Assembly (NCBI RefSeq): GCF_006517435.1
Contig: NZ_VHQG01000002.1
Coordinates: 407,604-471,603 of the forward strand
Direction of reading: 5' to 3'
Length of the DNA: 64,000 nt
Source: Schumannella soli
GTDB taxonomy: Bacteria > Actinomycetota > Actinomycetes > Actinomycetales > Microbacteriaceae
Shown piece after piece: positions 35,368 through 45,832 of the stretch (position 1 is its first letter; each line of letters begins with the position of its first letter). The translations under genes and the position numbers were made by a program. The notes beneath the pieces are model-generated. The model was not told where the DNA came from, did not search any database, and saw only the letters and a list, made by a program, of their open reading frames with translations.

Positions 35368-36567
35368 ATGACCCGGCCCGATCGTCACGACCCCGCCACG
35401 CTGTCGCTGCTGAGCCAGGCGGTGCACGCCGGCAACCTCGTCGACGGAGCCGGGCATCCCATCCGCACGCCCATCGCGATGGCGAACTCCTACGGCCTGC
35501 CCGACGACCCCTCGCAGCTGAGCTGGTCCGGTACCAACGTGCCGCTGTACACCCGCAACTCGGGCGTCAACCAGCTCGGGCTGCAGCAGCGCCTCGCGGC
35601 ACTCGAGCGCGCCGAGGACGCGGTCGCTCTCGCCTCGGGCGTCGCGGCCCTGCACGCGGTGTTCTTCACGTTCCTGAAATCGGGCGACCATGTCGTGATC
35701 GCCGACGTGACCTACGAGGCGACGTTCAAGCTGTTCACCGAGCTGCTGCCGGTGAAGTACGGCATCGAGGCGACCTTCGTCGACACGAGCGACCTGGATG
35801 CGGTGCGTGCGGCCGTGCGCCCGGAGACGCGCCTGGTGCATGTCGAGGCGATCGCGAACCCGACGACCCGCGTGACCGACATCGCCGCGGTGGCCGAGAT
35901 CGCGCACGAGGTCGGCGCGCTGCTCTCGGTCGACTCCACCTTCACGCCGCCGCCGCTGCTGCGGCCGGTGGAGCTCGGCGCCGACCTCGTCGTGCACTCG
36001 CTGACCAAGTACATCAACGGCCACGGGGATGCGATGGGCGGCGCCGTCGTCGGCTCGCGCGAGCTCATCCACCGCATCAAGCAGGAGGCGATGGTCGACG
36101 TCGGCGGCGTGATCTCGCCGTTCAACGCCTGGCTGATCACGCGGGGATCCGTCACGCTGCCGCTGCGCCTGCCGCGGCACCTCGAGTCGGCGCACCGGGT
36201 GGCCGAGTTCCTCGACGCCGACGCGCGCGTCGCCTACGTCGCCTACCCGGGCCTGGCGTCGCATCCGCAGCACGAGGTCGCGGTGCGGCAGTTCGGTGAC
36301 CGCGGCTTCGGCGCGATGATCGCCTTCGCGCTCGACGGCCCGCCCGAGCTGCAGAACCGCTTCGTCGCTGCGCTGCGGCTCGTGACCTCGGCCGTGTCGC
36401 TCGGCCACGACGAGTCGCTGATCGTGCACGTCGGAACCGAGGGTGCCCGCGTGGCGGCCTATCCCGAGCCGTTCCGTCGGCTCGGACATCTGCGCTTCTC
36501 GATCGGGCTCGAGGACCCCGACGATCTCATCGCCGACCTCGCGGCCGCACTCGATGCCGTGAGCTGA
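35368..36567 (+). CDS. Cys/Met metabolism PLP-dependent enzyme (trans-sulfuration type)
   Basis: 399-residue fold-type I enzyme of the cystathionine gamma-synthase / methionine gamma-lyase family. The PLP Lys is residue 214 in VHSLTKYINGHGDAMGG. YTRNSGVNQ and LASGVAALHAVF near the N terminus and SVDSTFTPPPLLRPVELGAD ahead of the Lys are typical, as is the C-terminal VGTEGA ... LRFSIGLEDPDDL. Reaction (gamma-lyase, gamma-synthase or sulfhydrylase) cannot be fixed from sequence alone. Divergent from an amino-acid importer that may supply it. Confidence 0.88.
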   Translation: MTRPDRHDPATLSLLSQAVHAGNLVDGAGHPIRTPIAMANSYGLPDDPSQLSWSGTNVPLYTRNSGVNQLGLQQRLAALERAEDAVALASGVAALHAVFFTFLKSGDHVVIADVTYEATFKLFTELLPVKYGIEATFVDTSDLDAVRAAVRPETRLVHVEAIANPTTRVTDIAAVAEIAHEVGALLSVDSTFTPPPLLRPVELGADLVVHSLTKYINGHGDAMGGAVVGSRELIHRIKQEAMVDVGGVISPFNAWLITRGSVTLPLRLPRHLESAHRVAEFLDADARVAYVAYPGLASHPQHEVAVRQFGDRGFGAMIAFALDGPPELQNRFVAALRLVTSAVSLGHDESLIVHVGTEGARVAAYPEPFRRLGHLRFSIGLEDPDDLIADLAAALDAVS

Positions 36568-36618
36568 GCAGGCCGGGGTCGTCGTCGCAGTCTCCCCGAT
36601 GGTGTCCGCGGTGCGGCG

Positions 36619-36624
36619 TAGCGT
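36619..36624 (+). promoter_or_regulatory. -10 element of leaderless NTF2-like gene
   Basis: TAGCGT, seven bases before the ATG at 36632. Confidence 0.5.
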
Positions 36625-36631
36625 GCCGGGC

Positions 36632-37015
36632 ATGGACATCGAGACGTGGATGCGCGGCTACGAGACGGCCTGGCGCAGCAACGACGGCGACGACATCGGC
36701 GCGCTGTTCACCGACGACGCCGAGTACCGCACCGAGCCGTGGACTCCGCCGTGGCATGGTCGCGACGAGATCGTGCGGCGCTGGATCGAGCGGGCCGACG
36801 ATCCGGGCGGCTGGACCTTCTCCTGGCACGTCGCCGGCGTCGATGCCGGCACCGCGACGGCGTTCGTGCAGGGGGAGACGCGCTACGGCGAGCTCGCGAT
36901 CACCTACAGCAATCTCTGGGTGATCCGCTTCGCCGACGACGGGCGTGCCGCATCCTTCACCGAGTGGTGGATGGATCAGGCGCACGCGTCGGAGGAGACC
37001 GAGCCGACCGTCTGA
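36632..37015 (+). CDS. NTF2/SnoaL-like domain protein
   Basis: 127 residues with the cone-shaped NTF2-like fold pattern: WMRGYETAWRSNDGDDIGALFTDDA at the N terminus and HGRDEIVRRWIE, then alternating strands with WRF-like aromatic positions (ITYSNLWVIRFADDGRAASFTEWW). Such proteins bind small hydrophobic molecules or act as isomerases and cyclases. Single gene with its own promoter; function unassigned. The ATG at 36632 fits the promoter spacing better than one at 36599. Confidence 0.82.
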   Translation: MDIETWMRGYETAWRSNDGDDIGALFTDDAEYRTEPWTPPWHGRDEIVRRWIERADDPGGWTFSWHVAGVDAGTATAFVQGETRYGELAITYSNLWVIRFADDGRAASFTEWWMDQAHASEETEPTV

Positions 37016-37084
37016 GCTCGATCGGCCGAGCCCGGCCGCTCCGATGCGGGCAGGATCCGAGAAGCCTTCGTCGGCGGTCGCCTC

Positions 37085-37090
37085 TAGCAT
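37085..37090 (+). promoter_or_regulatory. -10 element of the uvrA-like gene
   Basis: TAGCAT, 43 bases before the ATG; predicts a leader of about 37 bases that includes the GAGGAG ribosome site. Confidence 0.4.
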
Positions 37091-37133
37091 CGACAGCATC
37101 GGGAACGCCGCCCCGCCGATCGAGGAGACCGCC

Positions 37134-39491
<2,358 letters not shown>

Positions 39492-39548
39492 GCGCGGAAG
39501 TTCCGCGCGCGCATCCGGAGCGTCGGGGTCGCGGTGGAACCGGCAGAC

Positions 39549-40136
39549 TCAGCGCTGCGCGGGCAGGGGCGACGGCGGAGCCTCGTTCTTCACCTGGCCC
39601 TGGACGTCGCCTACCGAGGTGACGTGGTACGCGGAGAGATTGAGGGTGTCGCCGGCGTAGAGCGGCCAGGGATACCCGCCGCGACGCACCTGGTTGATCA
39701 TGTTGAGGTACGCGTAGTCGGGGAATCCGAAGCGCTCGGCGACGTAGTCGATGAGGTCGCCGCTGGCGGCACGGTACGCCGCCGGAGTGCCGTCCGGAGC
39801 GTACGAGACCGTGCCGGTCGCGTACTCGCGCGAGCCGCCGTCGACCGGGATCCGCACCGCATACGATCCGATCCGCTCGCCGGGAACGACGCCGGAAGCG
39901 CCGGTGGAGTCGGCATTCGGAGCCGGCGGGACCGTCCCCTGGCCGGACGGCGCGCCATCTCCGGCTCCCGTCGCCGACGGGTCGGACGAGAGCGTCGGCA
40001 TCTCTGGGGGACTCGCCGAGATCGAAGGCGACGGTGACGCAGCGCGGTCGCGTTCCGCGTCGGCGCCGACGCAGCCGATGAGCAGCGTGGCGACGGCGAG
40101 TGTGCCCGCGATCCCGATGACGACCCGACGCGACAT
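39549..40136 (-). CDS. Lipoprotein with a LysM-like C-terminal domain
   Basis: 195 residues. Lipobox LLIGC with acylated Cys22, then a Ser/Pro/Ala-rich linker to about residue 95, and a compact domain with YRAASGDLIDYVAERFGF and YLNMINQVRRGGYPWPLYAGDTLNL, which looks like a LysM peptidoglycan-binding module. The ATG at 40136 has CGGAG upstream; a minus-strand TAGAGT about 40 bases ahead is a likely -10. Probably sits on the outer face of the membrane touching the wall. Confidence 0.75.
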   Translation of the reverse strand: MSRRVVIGIAGTLAVATLLIGCVGADAERDRAASPSPSISASPPEMPTLSSDPSATGAGDGAPSGQGTVPPAPNADSTGASGVVPGERIGSYAVRIPVDGGSREYATGTVSYAPDGTPAAYRAASGDLIDYVAERFGFPDYAYLNMINQVRRGGYPWPLYAGDTLNLSAYHVTSVGDVQGQVKNEAPPSPLPAQR

Positions 40137-40175
40137 GGTTTCTCCGATCCGCCGCTCACCTGAGCGCGGCTCACT

Positions 40176-40298
40176 CTAACCCCCGGGACCGGCGAGGCCG
40201 ACGAGTTTTCCCTCCGGGTCGTGGAACTGGGCGATCAACAGGGCGCCGTCGGGATTCGCGTCGCTGACCACAACGGGTCGACCCGCGGGAGTGGACAT
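40176..40298 (-). pseudogene. C-terminal remnant of a VOC (glyoxalase-like) family gene
   Basis: A 40-residue frame ending VSDANPDGALLIAQFHDPEGKLVGLAGPGG-stop. The FHDPEGKLVGL end is the usual last strand of VOC/glyoxalase fold proteins, but the 80-100 residues that should precede it are absent in all frames. Best read as a truncated gene; a chance resemblance or a real tiny protein cannot be excluded. Confidence 0.45.
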
Positions 40299-40315
40299 CC
40301 GCTCGCCTTCGCCGC

Positions 40316-40321
40316 TAAGGT
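40316..40321 (+). promoter_or_regulatory. Putative -10 of the rtcB transcript
   Basis: TAAGGT, which would start transcription near 40328 and give rtcB a 5' leader of about 265 bases containing a small reading frame and three hairpins. Confidence 0.4.
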
Positions 40322-40376
40322 CGCAAGGCTGAGCCGAGAGACGGCTCGCACCCCGATACCTGGAGAGGAGCGCCGC

Positions 40377-40436
40377 ATGCCCACGAGCAACAGCTACGTG
40401 AAGCGCGAGCAGCGCCACCTCCAGCCCCTCGCGTAG
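40377..40436 (+). CDS. 19-codon upstream reading frame in the rtcB leader
   Basis: ATG at 40377, six bases after GAGGAG, encodes MPTSNSYVKREQRHLQPLA and stops at 40436. The ribosome site is as good as any in the window. The peptide is polar and basic with no membrane segment. It lies 156 bases ahead of rtcB in the same predicted transcript and could be a leader peptide that senses translation or tRNA state; it could also be fortuitous. Confidence 0.4.
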   Translation: MPTSNSYVKREQRHLQPLA

Positions 40437-40592
40437 GCACGCGACGTCGATCCCGACGCCCCGTGCCTGTCCGACGCTCGGGGCCTTCCGTCGTGCATGC
40501 CACGACTGCTTTCGTCCGACGCTGCAGAGTCGGCGGACGCGCCCGCCCCGAGCGCACATCCGCACCACCCTCTGAAGAGAATCGAAAGGACG
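40437..40592 (+). promoter_or_regulatory. Structured leader between the small frame and rtcB
   Basis: Three stems in 156 bases: GCCCCG pairs with CGGGGC (about 40458-40484), GTCGTG-CATGC-CACGAC (40490-40506), and CGTCCG with CGGACG (40513-40539). A single-stranded, A-rich ATCGAAAGGACG with the ribosome site follows. No T run follows any stem, so they are not obvious terminators. Confidence 0.45.
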
Positions 40593-41774
40593 ATGAGAAA
40601 GATCACGAAGCGGCTGTTCAGCTGGGCGAGCATCCTCGAGCAGAAGACCGAGGACCAGGCTCGCACCACCGCGACCATGCCGTTCATCTACCCGCACCTG
40701 GCCCTGATGCCGGATGCCCACCTCGGGCTCGGCGCCACGGTGGGGTCGGTCATCCCGACCCTGCGCGCCGTCATGCCGGCCGCGGTGGGCGTCGACATCG
40801 GCTGCGGCATGATCGCCGTGAAGACGACGTTCACGAAAGCTGACATCGACCGTGTCGCCGAAGGAACCCCGCTCAAGGAGCTGCGCGAGCAGATCGAGCG
40901 GGCCGTGCCGACGTCGGCCGGCGCCTACAACCGCAAGGTCGTGGCGACGGCCGAGCCGCGCGTGGCCGAGCTCGAGGCCGAGGCCGCGCAGGCCGGGTTC
41001 GACCCGGCCGCCTACGCCGGCAACTGGCGGCTGCAGCTGGGCACGCTCGGCAGCGGCAACCACTTCATCGAGGTCAGCCTCGACGAGACGGATGCCGTGT
41101 GGCTGTTCCTGCACTCGGGCAGCCGCGGCGTCGGCAACGAGATCGCCCAGCACCACATCGGCGTCGCGAAAGCCGAGATGGAGCGCTGGTGGATCACGCT
41201 GCCGGATCCCGACCTGGCGTACCTGGTCGAGGGCACGTCCGCCTTCCACCGCTACATCGAGGAGCTGCGCTGGGCGCAGCACTTCGCCCTTCTGAACCGG
41301 GAGGAGATGATGGATCGGGTCGTGCGTCAGCTCAGCGAGTGGATGGGCGAGCCGGTCGTCGAGCTCGAGCGGGTGAACTGCCACCACAACTTCACGCAGC
41401 TCGAGAACCACTTCGGCAAGGACGTCTGGCTCTCCCGCAAGGGAGCGATCTCGGCGCGGGCCGGCGAGAAGGGGCTGATCCCCGGCTCGATGGGCACGGC
41501 GTCGTACGTCGTCGAGGGTCTCGGCAACCCGGTGGCGCTGCAGTCGTCGCCGCACGGCGCCGGTCGCACGTTCTCGCGGAGCACCGCCCGCAAGACCTTC
41601 ACGCACGAGCAGCTGCGTGAGGCGATGCAGGGCATCGAGTTCAGCGACACGGACGCCTTCCTCGACGAGATCCCCTCGGCGTACAAGGACATCGATCAGG
41701 TCATGGCGGATGCCGCCGACCTGGTGCGGATCGTCCACACGCTGCGGCAGATCGTCAACGTGAAGGGCGACTGA
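40593..41774 (+). CDS. rtcB: RtcB family RNA ligase
   Basis: GTP- and Mn2+-dependent ligase joining 2',3'-cyclic-phosphate and 5'-OH RNA ends, used in tRNA repair and splicing. 393 residues. Motifs: PDAHLGLGATVGSVI, VGVDIGCGMIA (metal Asp and Cys), LGSGNHFIE, HSGSRGVGNEI, NCHHNFTQ, SMGTASYV and SSPHGAGR with the guanylated His. The ATG at 40593 follows AAAGGA by five bases. No archease gene is adjacent, so it is a stand-alone ligase. The catalytic set looks complete. Confidence 0.93.
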   Translation: MRKITKRLFSWASILEQKTEDQARTTATMPFIYPHLALMPDAHLGLGATVGSVIPTLRAVMPAAVGVDIGCGMIAVKTTFTKADIDRVAEGTPLKELREQIERAVPTSAGAYNRKVVATAEPRVAELEAEAAQAGFDPAAYAGNWRLQLGTLGSGNHFIEVSLDETDAVWLFLHSGSRGVGNEIAQHHIGVAKAEMERWWITLPDPDLAYLVEGTSAFHRYIEELRWAQHFALLNREEMMDRVVRQLSEWMGEPVVELERVNCHHNFTQLENHFGKDVWLSRKGAISARAGEKGLIPGSMGTASYVVEGLGNPVALQSSPHGAGRTFSRSTARKTFTHEQLREAMQGIEFSDTDAFLDEIPSAYKDIDQVMADAADLVRIVHTLRQIVNVKGD

Positions 41775-41782
41775 CGTCGCTC

Positions 41783-41820
41783 GCGGCGCGGGCTCGGAGT
41801 AGGCTCCGGGCTCGCGCCGC
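41783..41820 (+). terminator. Terminator after rtcB
   Basis: A 17-pair stem (GCGGCGCG at the base, two wobbles) around the loop TAGG, starting eight bases after the stop. The following 210 bases up to 42033 hold no recognisable gene. Confidence 0.7.
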
Positions 41821-42033
41821 TCTGCTCGGGCGGCGTCGCACAGCGCGTTGCACCGCGCGACGCCTGTCGGTGTTCTGCCAGCCCCGCAAAGTCAAGTCCT
41901 GTTCTGCCGCGGATTCGCGCGCATACTGGCTCCGCGACGGATGGTTCCCGTCGCCGCCCGACCGGGGCGCGGGTTGGCGCCTGATCCGCTCCCCGCGTTC
42001 CGGTCGGCACCTCGCGCGTCGGCTGCGCTCGAC

Positions 42034-42516
42034 CTAGCGCACCGCGCTCTTACGTAACAACACGAGCTCGACGCCGTCTTTCAGACGTTCACGCCGGCTC
42101 TGGACGTAGCCCTCGCGCTCGTAGAGGCGGATTTTGGGGACGCTGAGGTGCCCGGTGAACAGTTTGAGGGTGCTCGCGCCGCTGCGCTCCTCAGCCGCGC
42201 GCAGCAGTCGGGTTCCGAGTCCGCGTCCCTGCTGGTCGGGCGCGATCACGAGCCGGCCGATCTCGGCGACGCCGCCGTCGACGTGCCAGCGGACGGCTCC
42301 GATCAGCCTCCCGCTGGCACGGATCCCCAGTCCGGATGCGCGACCGAGCTCATCTTCCAGCTCATCGAACGTCTGCGTCAGCGCAGGCAGGAATGGGTCG
42401 CCGTAGCGCTGCGCCTCGGTTGCATACGCAGCCGGCTGCAGTGTCAGCAGCTCGCCCGCGTCGGCGACGGAGAGCGTCACCGGCGATCCGGGGCTGAGAG
42501 GGGTCCCGTCGGTCAT
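42034..42516 (-). CDS. GNAT family N-acetyltransferase
   Basis: 160 residues. The acetyl-CoA loop is RLVIAPDQQGRGLGTRLLRA at residues about 89-108, followed by LKLFTGHLSVPKIRLYEREGY, the usual GNAT ending. Leaderless-type start at 42516: TACCGT six bases upstream on the minus strand. Substrate unknown. Confidence 0.9.
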   Translation of the reverse strand: MTDGTPLSPGSPVTLSVADAGELLTLQPAAYATEAQRYGDPFLPALTQTFDELEDELGRASGLGIRASGRLIGAVRWHVDGGVAEIGRLVIAPDQQGRGLGTRLLRAAEERSGASTLKLFTGHLSVPKIRLYEREGYVQSRRERLKDGVELVLLRKSAVR

Positions 42517-42522
42517 GCGGTC

Positions 42523-42528
42523 ACGGTA
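42523..42528 (-). promoter_or_regulatory. -10 element of leaderless GNAT gene (42516)
   Basis: TACCGT on the minus strand, six bases before the ATG. Confidence 0.5.
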
Positions 42529-42562
42529 GCCCCGCCGCGTGCACCGACGTCGGCCTGATCGT

Positions 42563-42635
42563 GCCCCCGCTGGGATTCGAACCCAGACTGAGACGATTTT
42601 AAGTCGTCTGCCTCTGCCGATTGGGCTACGGGGGC
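42563..42635 (-). tRNA. tRNA with anticodon UAA (predicted Leu, but short variable loop)
   Basis: Full cloverleaf on the minus strand: acceptor GCCCCCG/CGGGGGC, D arm GCCC...GGC with AATCGGCAGA, anticodon stem GACGA/TCGTC with loop CTTAAAA (U33, anticodon UAA), variable loop TCAGT of only five bases, and T arm CTGGG-TTCGAAT-CCCAG. Total 73 bases, discriminator A, no encoded CCA. UAA reads the leucine codon UUA, yet bacterial leucine tRNAs normally carry a long variable arm, which is missing. Confidence 0.85.
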
Positions 42636-42659
42636 GGGCCCTGGTCAGCAGGGTTCGCA

Positions 42660-42700
42660 GCTGACGCTACGCGATCTCCGAACCCGTCGATGGCGTCAGC
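42660..42700 (-). terminator. Possible terminator at the end of the Ig-repeat protein gene
   Basis: GCTGACGC (42660-42667) pairs with GCGTCAGC (42693-42700). One arm overlaps the stop codon of the gene ending at 42696. Confidence 0.4.
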
Positions 42701-45032
42701 GGGCGAGCAGCGCCGGCTCGACCCAGCGGATCCACGCCCAGCCGCCGAGACAGGCGGCGGCGACCGCGAAGGCCGCGAGCAGCACGCCCATCACCGGGAA
42801 GCCGGCGCCCGAGGCGAGCGCGAGCGCGGCCAGCACGACCGCGACGAGCGCCGCACCGACCCACGCGGCCGGTGACCAGTCGAAGATCACGCGTCCCGGC
42901 AGCGACCCGACCGGCACCAGCAGCAGCACGGCCGAGCAGAGCCCCGAGACGGTGATCGCGGTGAGCACCTCGGCGAGGCCCGAGCCGAGCATCCCCGTCG
43001 CGCCCCCGGTCAGGTCGTGCACGATCCAGGCGACCACGGCGAGAGCGGCGAGCGAGCCGACCTGGGCGAGGTGGATGAGGGCTCCCGCCCGGTCTCCGAC
43101 GGCTCCGACTGCCGCGACGGCGAGCACGACGCCCACGACGAGCGGCGGCTCGAGGCCGAGCAGCCGCGAGACGACGGCGCCGAGTACGCCGACGACCAGG
43201 AACACCGGAACGAGTCGCAGCACCCGTCGCACTCCGGCCGCCTTCGCGACGAGCGCGCTCGCGACGACCACCCCGACGCCGTTGACGACGGTGACGCCGA
43301 TCGCGATCGAGAGCAGCAGGCGCGCGTAGCGCTGCTGATCCTGCACGCCGATCGCGAGCGCCGTGATCAGCGAGACGGCGACGACCAGGCCCGCCACGAG
43401 CATCCACCGCTTCCGGCGCGAGGCGGCATCTCCGGCATCAGTCGCGTCGCCGTCCGAGCCGGTGGCGGATGCCGGCGCGGCGAACGCGGTGCGCTCGGCA
43501 CCACGGTGGTTGCGCCCGAACAGCTGGGGGAGACGGACGCGCAGGCGCGGCCCCGCGGTGGTCACGAGCAGACGCAGCGGCAGCGCGACGAGCAGCACGA
43601 ACGCCGCCGCCAGCAGCAGCGCCGGCAGCCAGCTCGCGCTGGCGAACGTGGAGGCGAGGGTCGGCAGAGCTGACCCGAATCGCGTGGGGTCGGCCCAGCC
43701 GCCGCCGAGTCCGCCATCGCCCTGCACGCCCGCGCCGCCGCCTCCGCTGCCGTCACCGGGGCCACCGGGGGAGCTCGGAGGGGCCGAGCCGGGCGGCGTG
43801 GGCGAGCCCGGAGACGAGGGTGAGCCCGGGGCGGCGGGCGTCGACGGGGGAGCGCTCGGTGACGGCGAGGCGGATGCGCTGCCGAACACGAGCTTGATGA
43901 CCGCGCTCGGCGGCGAGTAGTTGCCGGCGCGATCCTTCTGCACGGCCTGCACGACGTGGCGGCCGCCGCCCGAGATGTCCGCCGTGCAGCTCCAGGCGCC
44001 CGCGGAGACGGCCGCGCTGCAGAGCAGGTTCCCTTCGGCGAACACGTCGACCGAGGCGTCATCCTCTCCGCGGCCCGTGAACACGGTCGCCCCCGACACG
44101 CTCGCGCCGTCCTTCGGCGAGTCGATCACGGGCGGGGCCGGGGCGTCCTGGTCGATCACGAGGGTGCGGGTGGCGCTCGGCGGCGAGATCTCGGTGCGGT
44201 CGTCGGGCGAGAACTGCTGCGCTGTGATCGTGTAGCGGCCCGGCCCGCTCGAGATCGGGCAGCTCCAGGACCCGTCGACGGCGACCGCCGGACAGTTCGC
44301 GGCGACGGGAGCGCCGCGGCCCTCCGGAGTGACCGTCACGCTGACGCCGGCCCGCGGGTATCCGGTTCCGGTCACGATGCCGGTCGAGTAGACGACGCTG
44401 CCGCCGGAGATGACCGGGGCGCCGAGAGCGCGCAGCGTGAGGCTGATGGTCGTGTCGCCGGGGGAGGGCGACGGGAATGCGGAGCCGGGTGGGGCGGAGG
44501 CGTCGCCGCCGCCGGGTGACTCGACGAGGCTGAGCTGGATGCGCCCGTTCGGCAGATCCAGCGACGCCGACCAGGCGCCGGACCCGTCGATCGCAGTCGC
44601 GCCCCCCGAGGTGCCGGGGCCGGTGATCCGCACGGTGGAGCCGGCCGTGCCCTGGCCGCTGAGCGTCAGGCGATTGCCCGAGACGAAATCGTCGTCGCGA
44701 TGCGAGGTCACGCGGAACGCCGAGTCCTTCGCGGGCGAGCTCGACGGGGACGGGCTGGGCGTGGAGTCGGCCTGCGGGGTGAGCGCTCCCGGCGCGGCGG
44801 CGTCGCTCTCCGCGGTCGGGCCTTCGCCGGAGGCCGGCGTGCCGCTGCTCGAATCCGAGCTGGCGCCATCGATCTCGGCATGCGCTCCGAGCGATGGCGA
44901 CACCGTGACCGCGAGCCCGACCAGGAGCACCCCGACCGCGACGATCCCGGCGACGAGTCGTCGTCGGGAGTCGCTGCGCCGCCCCGCGTCGAAGCGACGC
45001 GAGGCATCTGCGGGCGTGCCGAGCCTGTTCAT
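42696..45032 (-). CDS. Large cell-surface/membrane protein with Ig-like repeats and a polytopic C terminus
   Basis: About 778 residues. An N-terminal membrane anchor (residues about 26-47) after a basic leader, a Ser/Pro/Ala linker, three bacterial Ig-like repeats (VSGNRLTLSGQGTAGSTVRI; GIVTGTGYPRAGVSVTV; SVSGATVFTGRGEDDASVDV) each with an inter-strand Cys or Trp pattern (SWSCPI, AWSCTA), a Pro/Ser/Gly stalk, then nine or ten membrane helices to the end. ATG at 45032; a TTG at 45047 is also open. Not assigned to a known family; probably an envelope adhesin or sensor. It lies after the tRNA on the same strand but is a separate unit. Confidence 0.75.
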   Translation of the reverse strand: MNRLGTPADASRRFDAGRRSDSRRRLVAGIVAVGVLLVGLAVTVSPSLGAHAEIDGASSDSSSGTPASGEGPTAESDAAAPGALTPQADSTPSPSPSSSPAKDSAFRVTSHRDDDFVSGNRLTLSGQGTAGSTVRITGPGTSGGATAIDGSGAWSASLDLPNGRIQLSLVESPGGGDASAPPGSAFPSPSPGDTTISLTLRALGAPVISGGSVVYSTGIVTGTGYPRAGVSVTVTPEGRGAPVAANCPAVAVDGSWSCPISSGPGRYTITAQQFSPDDRTEISPPSATRTLVIDQDAPAPPVIDSPKDGASVSGATVFTGRGEDDASVDVFAEGNLLCSAAVSAGAWSCTADISGGGRHVVQAVQKDRAGNYSPPSAVIKLVFGSASASPSPSAPPSTPAAPGSPSSPGSPTPPGSAPPSSPGGPGDGSGGGGAGVQGDGGLGGGWADPTRFGSALPTLASTFASASWLPALLLAAAFVLLVALPLRLLVTTAGPRLRVRLPQLFGRNHRGAERTAFAAPASATGSDGDATDAGDAASRRKRWMLVAGLVVAVSLITALAIGVQDQQRYARLLLSIAIGVTVVNGVGVVVASALVAKAAGVRRVLRLVPVFLVVGVLGAVVSRLLGLEPPLVVGVVLAVAAVGAVGDRAGALIHLAQVGSLAALAVVAWIVHDLTGGATGMLGSGLAEVLTAITVSGLCSAVLLLVPVGSLPGRVIFDWSPAAWVGAALVAVVLAALALASGAGFPVMGVLLAAFAVAAACLGGWAWIRWVEPALLAR

Positions 45033-45150
45033 CCGAGACCATCCCAACCCGCGCGCGCCGCGTAATCAACCCAGCCGCGCCGTAATCGGGTCTTGCTCAG
45101 GTGATCGTGACCGGGCAAAGTGGAGAAATCCCCGACTGCGTGGAGTCATC

Positions 45151-45759
45151 GTGACCGAACTCGGAACCCCCTCACGACGCGAGCGCCTGGTGCAGGCCGC
45201 GCTGCGCGTGATGGAGCGTGACGGTCTCGCGGCGACGTCGACGCGGGCGATCGCGCGCGAGGCCGGGGTCTCGAGTGCGGCGGTGCAGCGCGAGTTCGGC
45301 GGCTTCGGGCCGCTCGCGAGCGACGTCGTCGAGCACCTCGTCGCGGCCGAGGGGGATGCGGCGCTCTGGGCTCTCATCACGACCGAGAACGACGTCGTCG
45401 CGATCGTGCGCGAGGCCCTGCGCTCCTACCTCCACCTGGTGCAGCAGCGACCCGGCGCCGAGCAGACCCTGCTCGAGGTGACCCTGCTGGGCCTGCGCCG
45501 CGCCGATCTCGACGGCCTGCCCGAGCGCCAGTACGAGCGCTACCTCGAGGTGATGCGCGAGCTGCTCGCGATCGTCGCGCGTCGCGCCGACATCCGCTGG
45601 GATGTCGAGGCCGACCAGCTCGCCCGCTTCGCCCTCGCGCTCACCGACGGCGTCACTCTCGCCTGGCTCGTCGACCGCGACGACGCCGCGGCCGAGCGCA
45701 CGCTCGAGCTCGCCGCCGAGACGATCGCCGCGCACGCGAGGTCCCGCCAGACCGTCTGA
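45151..45759 (+). CDS. TetR family transcriptional regulator
   Basis: 202 residues. Helix-turn-helix VMERDGLAATSTRAIAREAG leads into VSSAAVQREFGGFGPLASDVVE; the recognition helix has AAVQREFGG instead of the common LYYHF. GTG at 45151 with GGAG seven bases upstream. It is divergent from the Ig-repeat gene (118 bases between), whose expression it may control. Ligand unknown. Confidence 0.83.
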   Translation: MTELGTPSRRERLVQAALRVMERDGLAATSTRAIAREAGVSSAAVQREFGGFGPLASDVVEHLVAAEGDAALWALITTENDVVAIVREALRSYLHLVQQRPGAEQTLLEVTLLGLRRADLDGLPERQYERYLEVMRELLAIVARRADIRWDVEADQLARFALALTDGVTLAWLVDRDDAAAERTLELAAETIAAHARSRQTV

Positions 45760-45820
45760 CCGTTCGGCCTCCGCACGGTCGCCGCACAGAATCCGCGGGG
45801 TCAACCGCGAGCAGGCCTCG

Positions 45821-45826
45821 TAGAAT
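45821..45826 (+). promoter_or_regulatory. -10 element of leaderless lemA
   Basis: TAGAAT, six bases before the ATG at 45833. Confidence 0.6.
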
Positions 45827-45832
45827 GCCCGC

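Noticed and set aside
40593..41774. rtcB as a member of an RNA-repair defence cluster
   Set aside because: No anticodon nuclease, Pnkp/Hen1 or archease gene is nearby; it is 32 kb from the defence island.
42563..42635. tRNA gene as an attachment site for an integrated element
   Set aside because: No integrase and no second copy of the tRNA 3' end were noticed in the window; genes on both sides look host-like.
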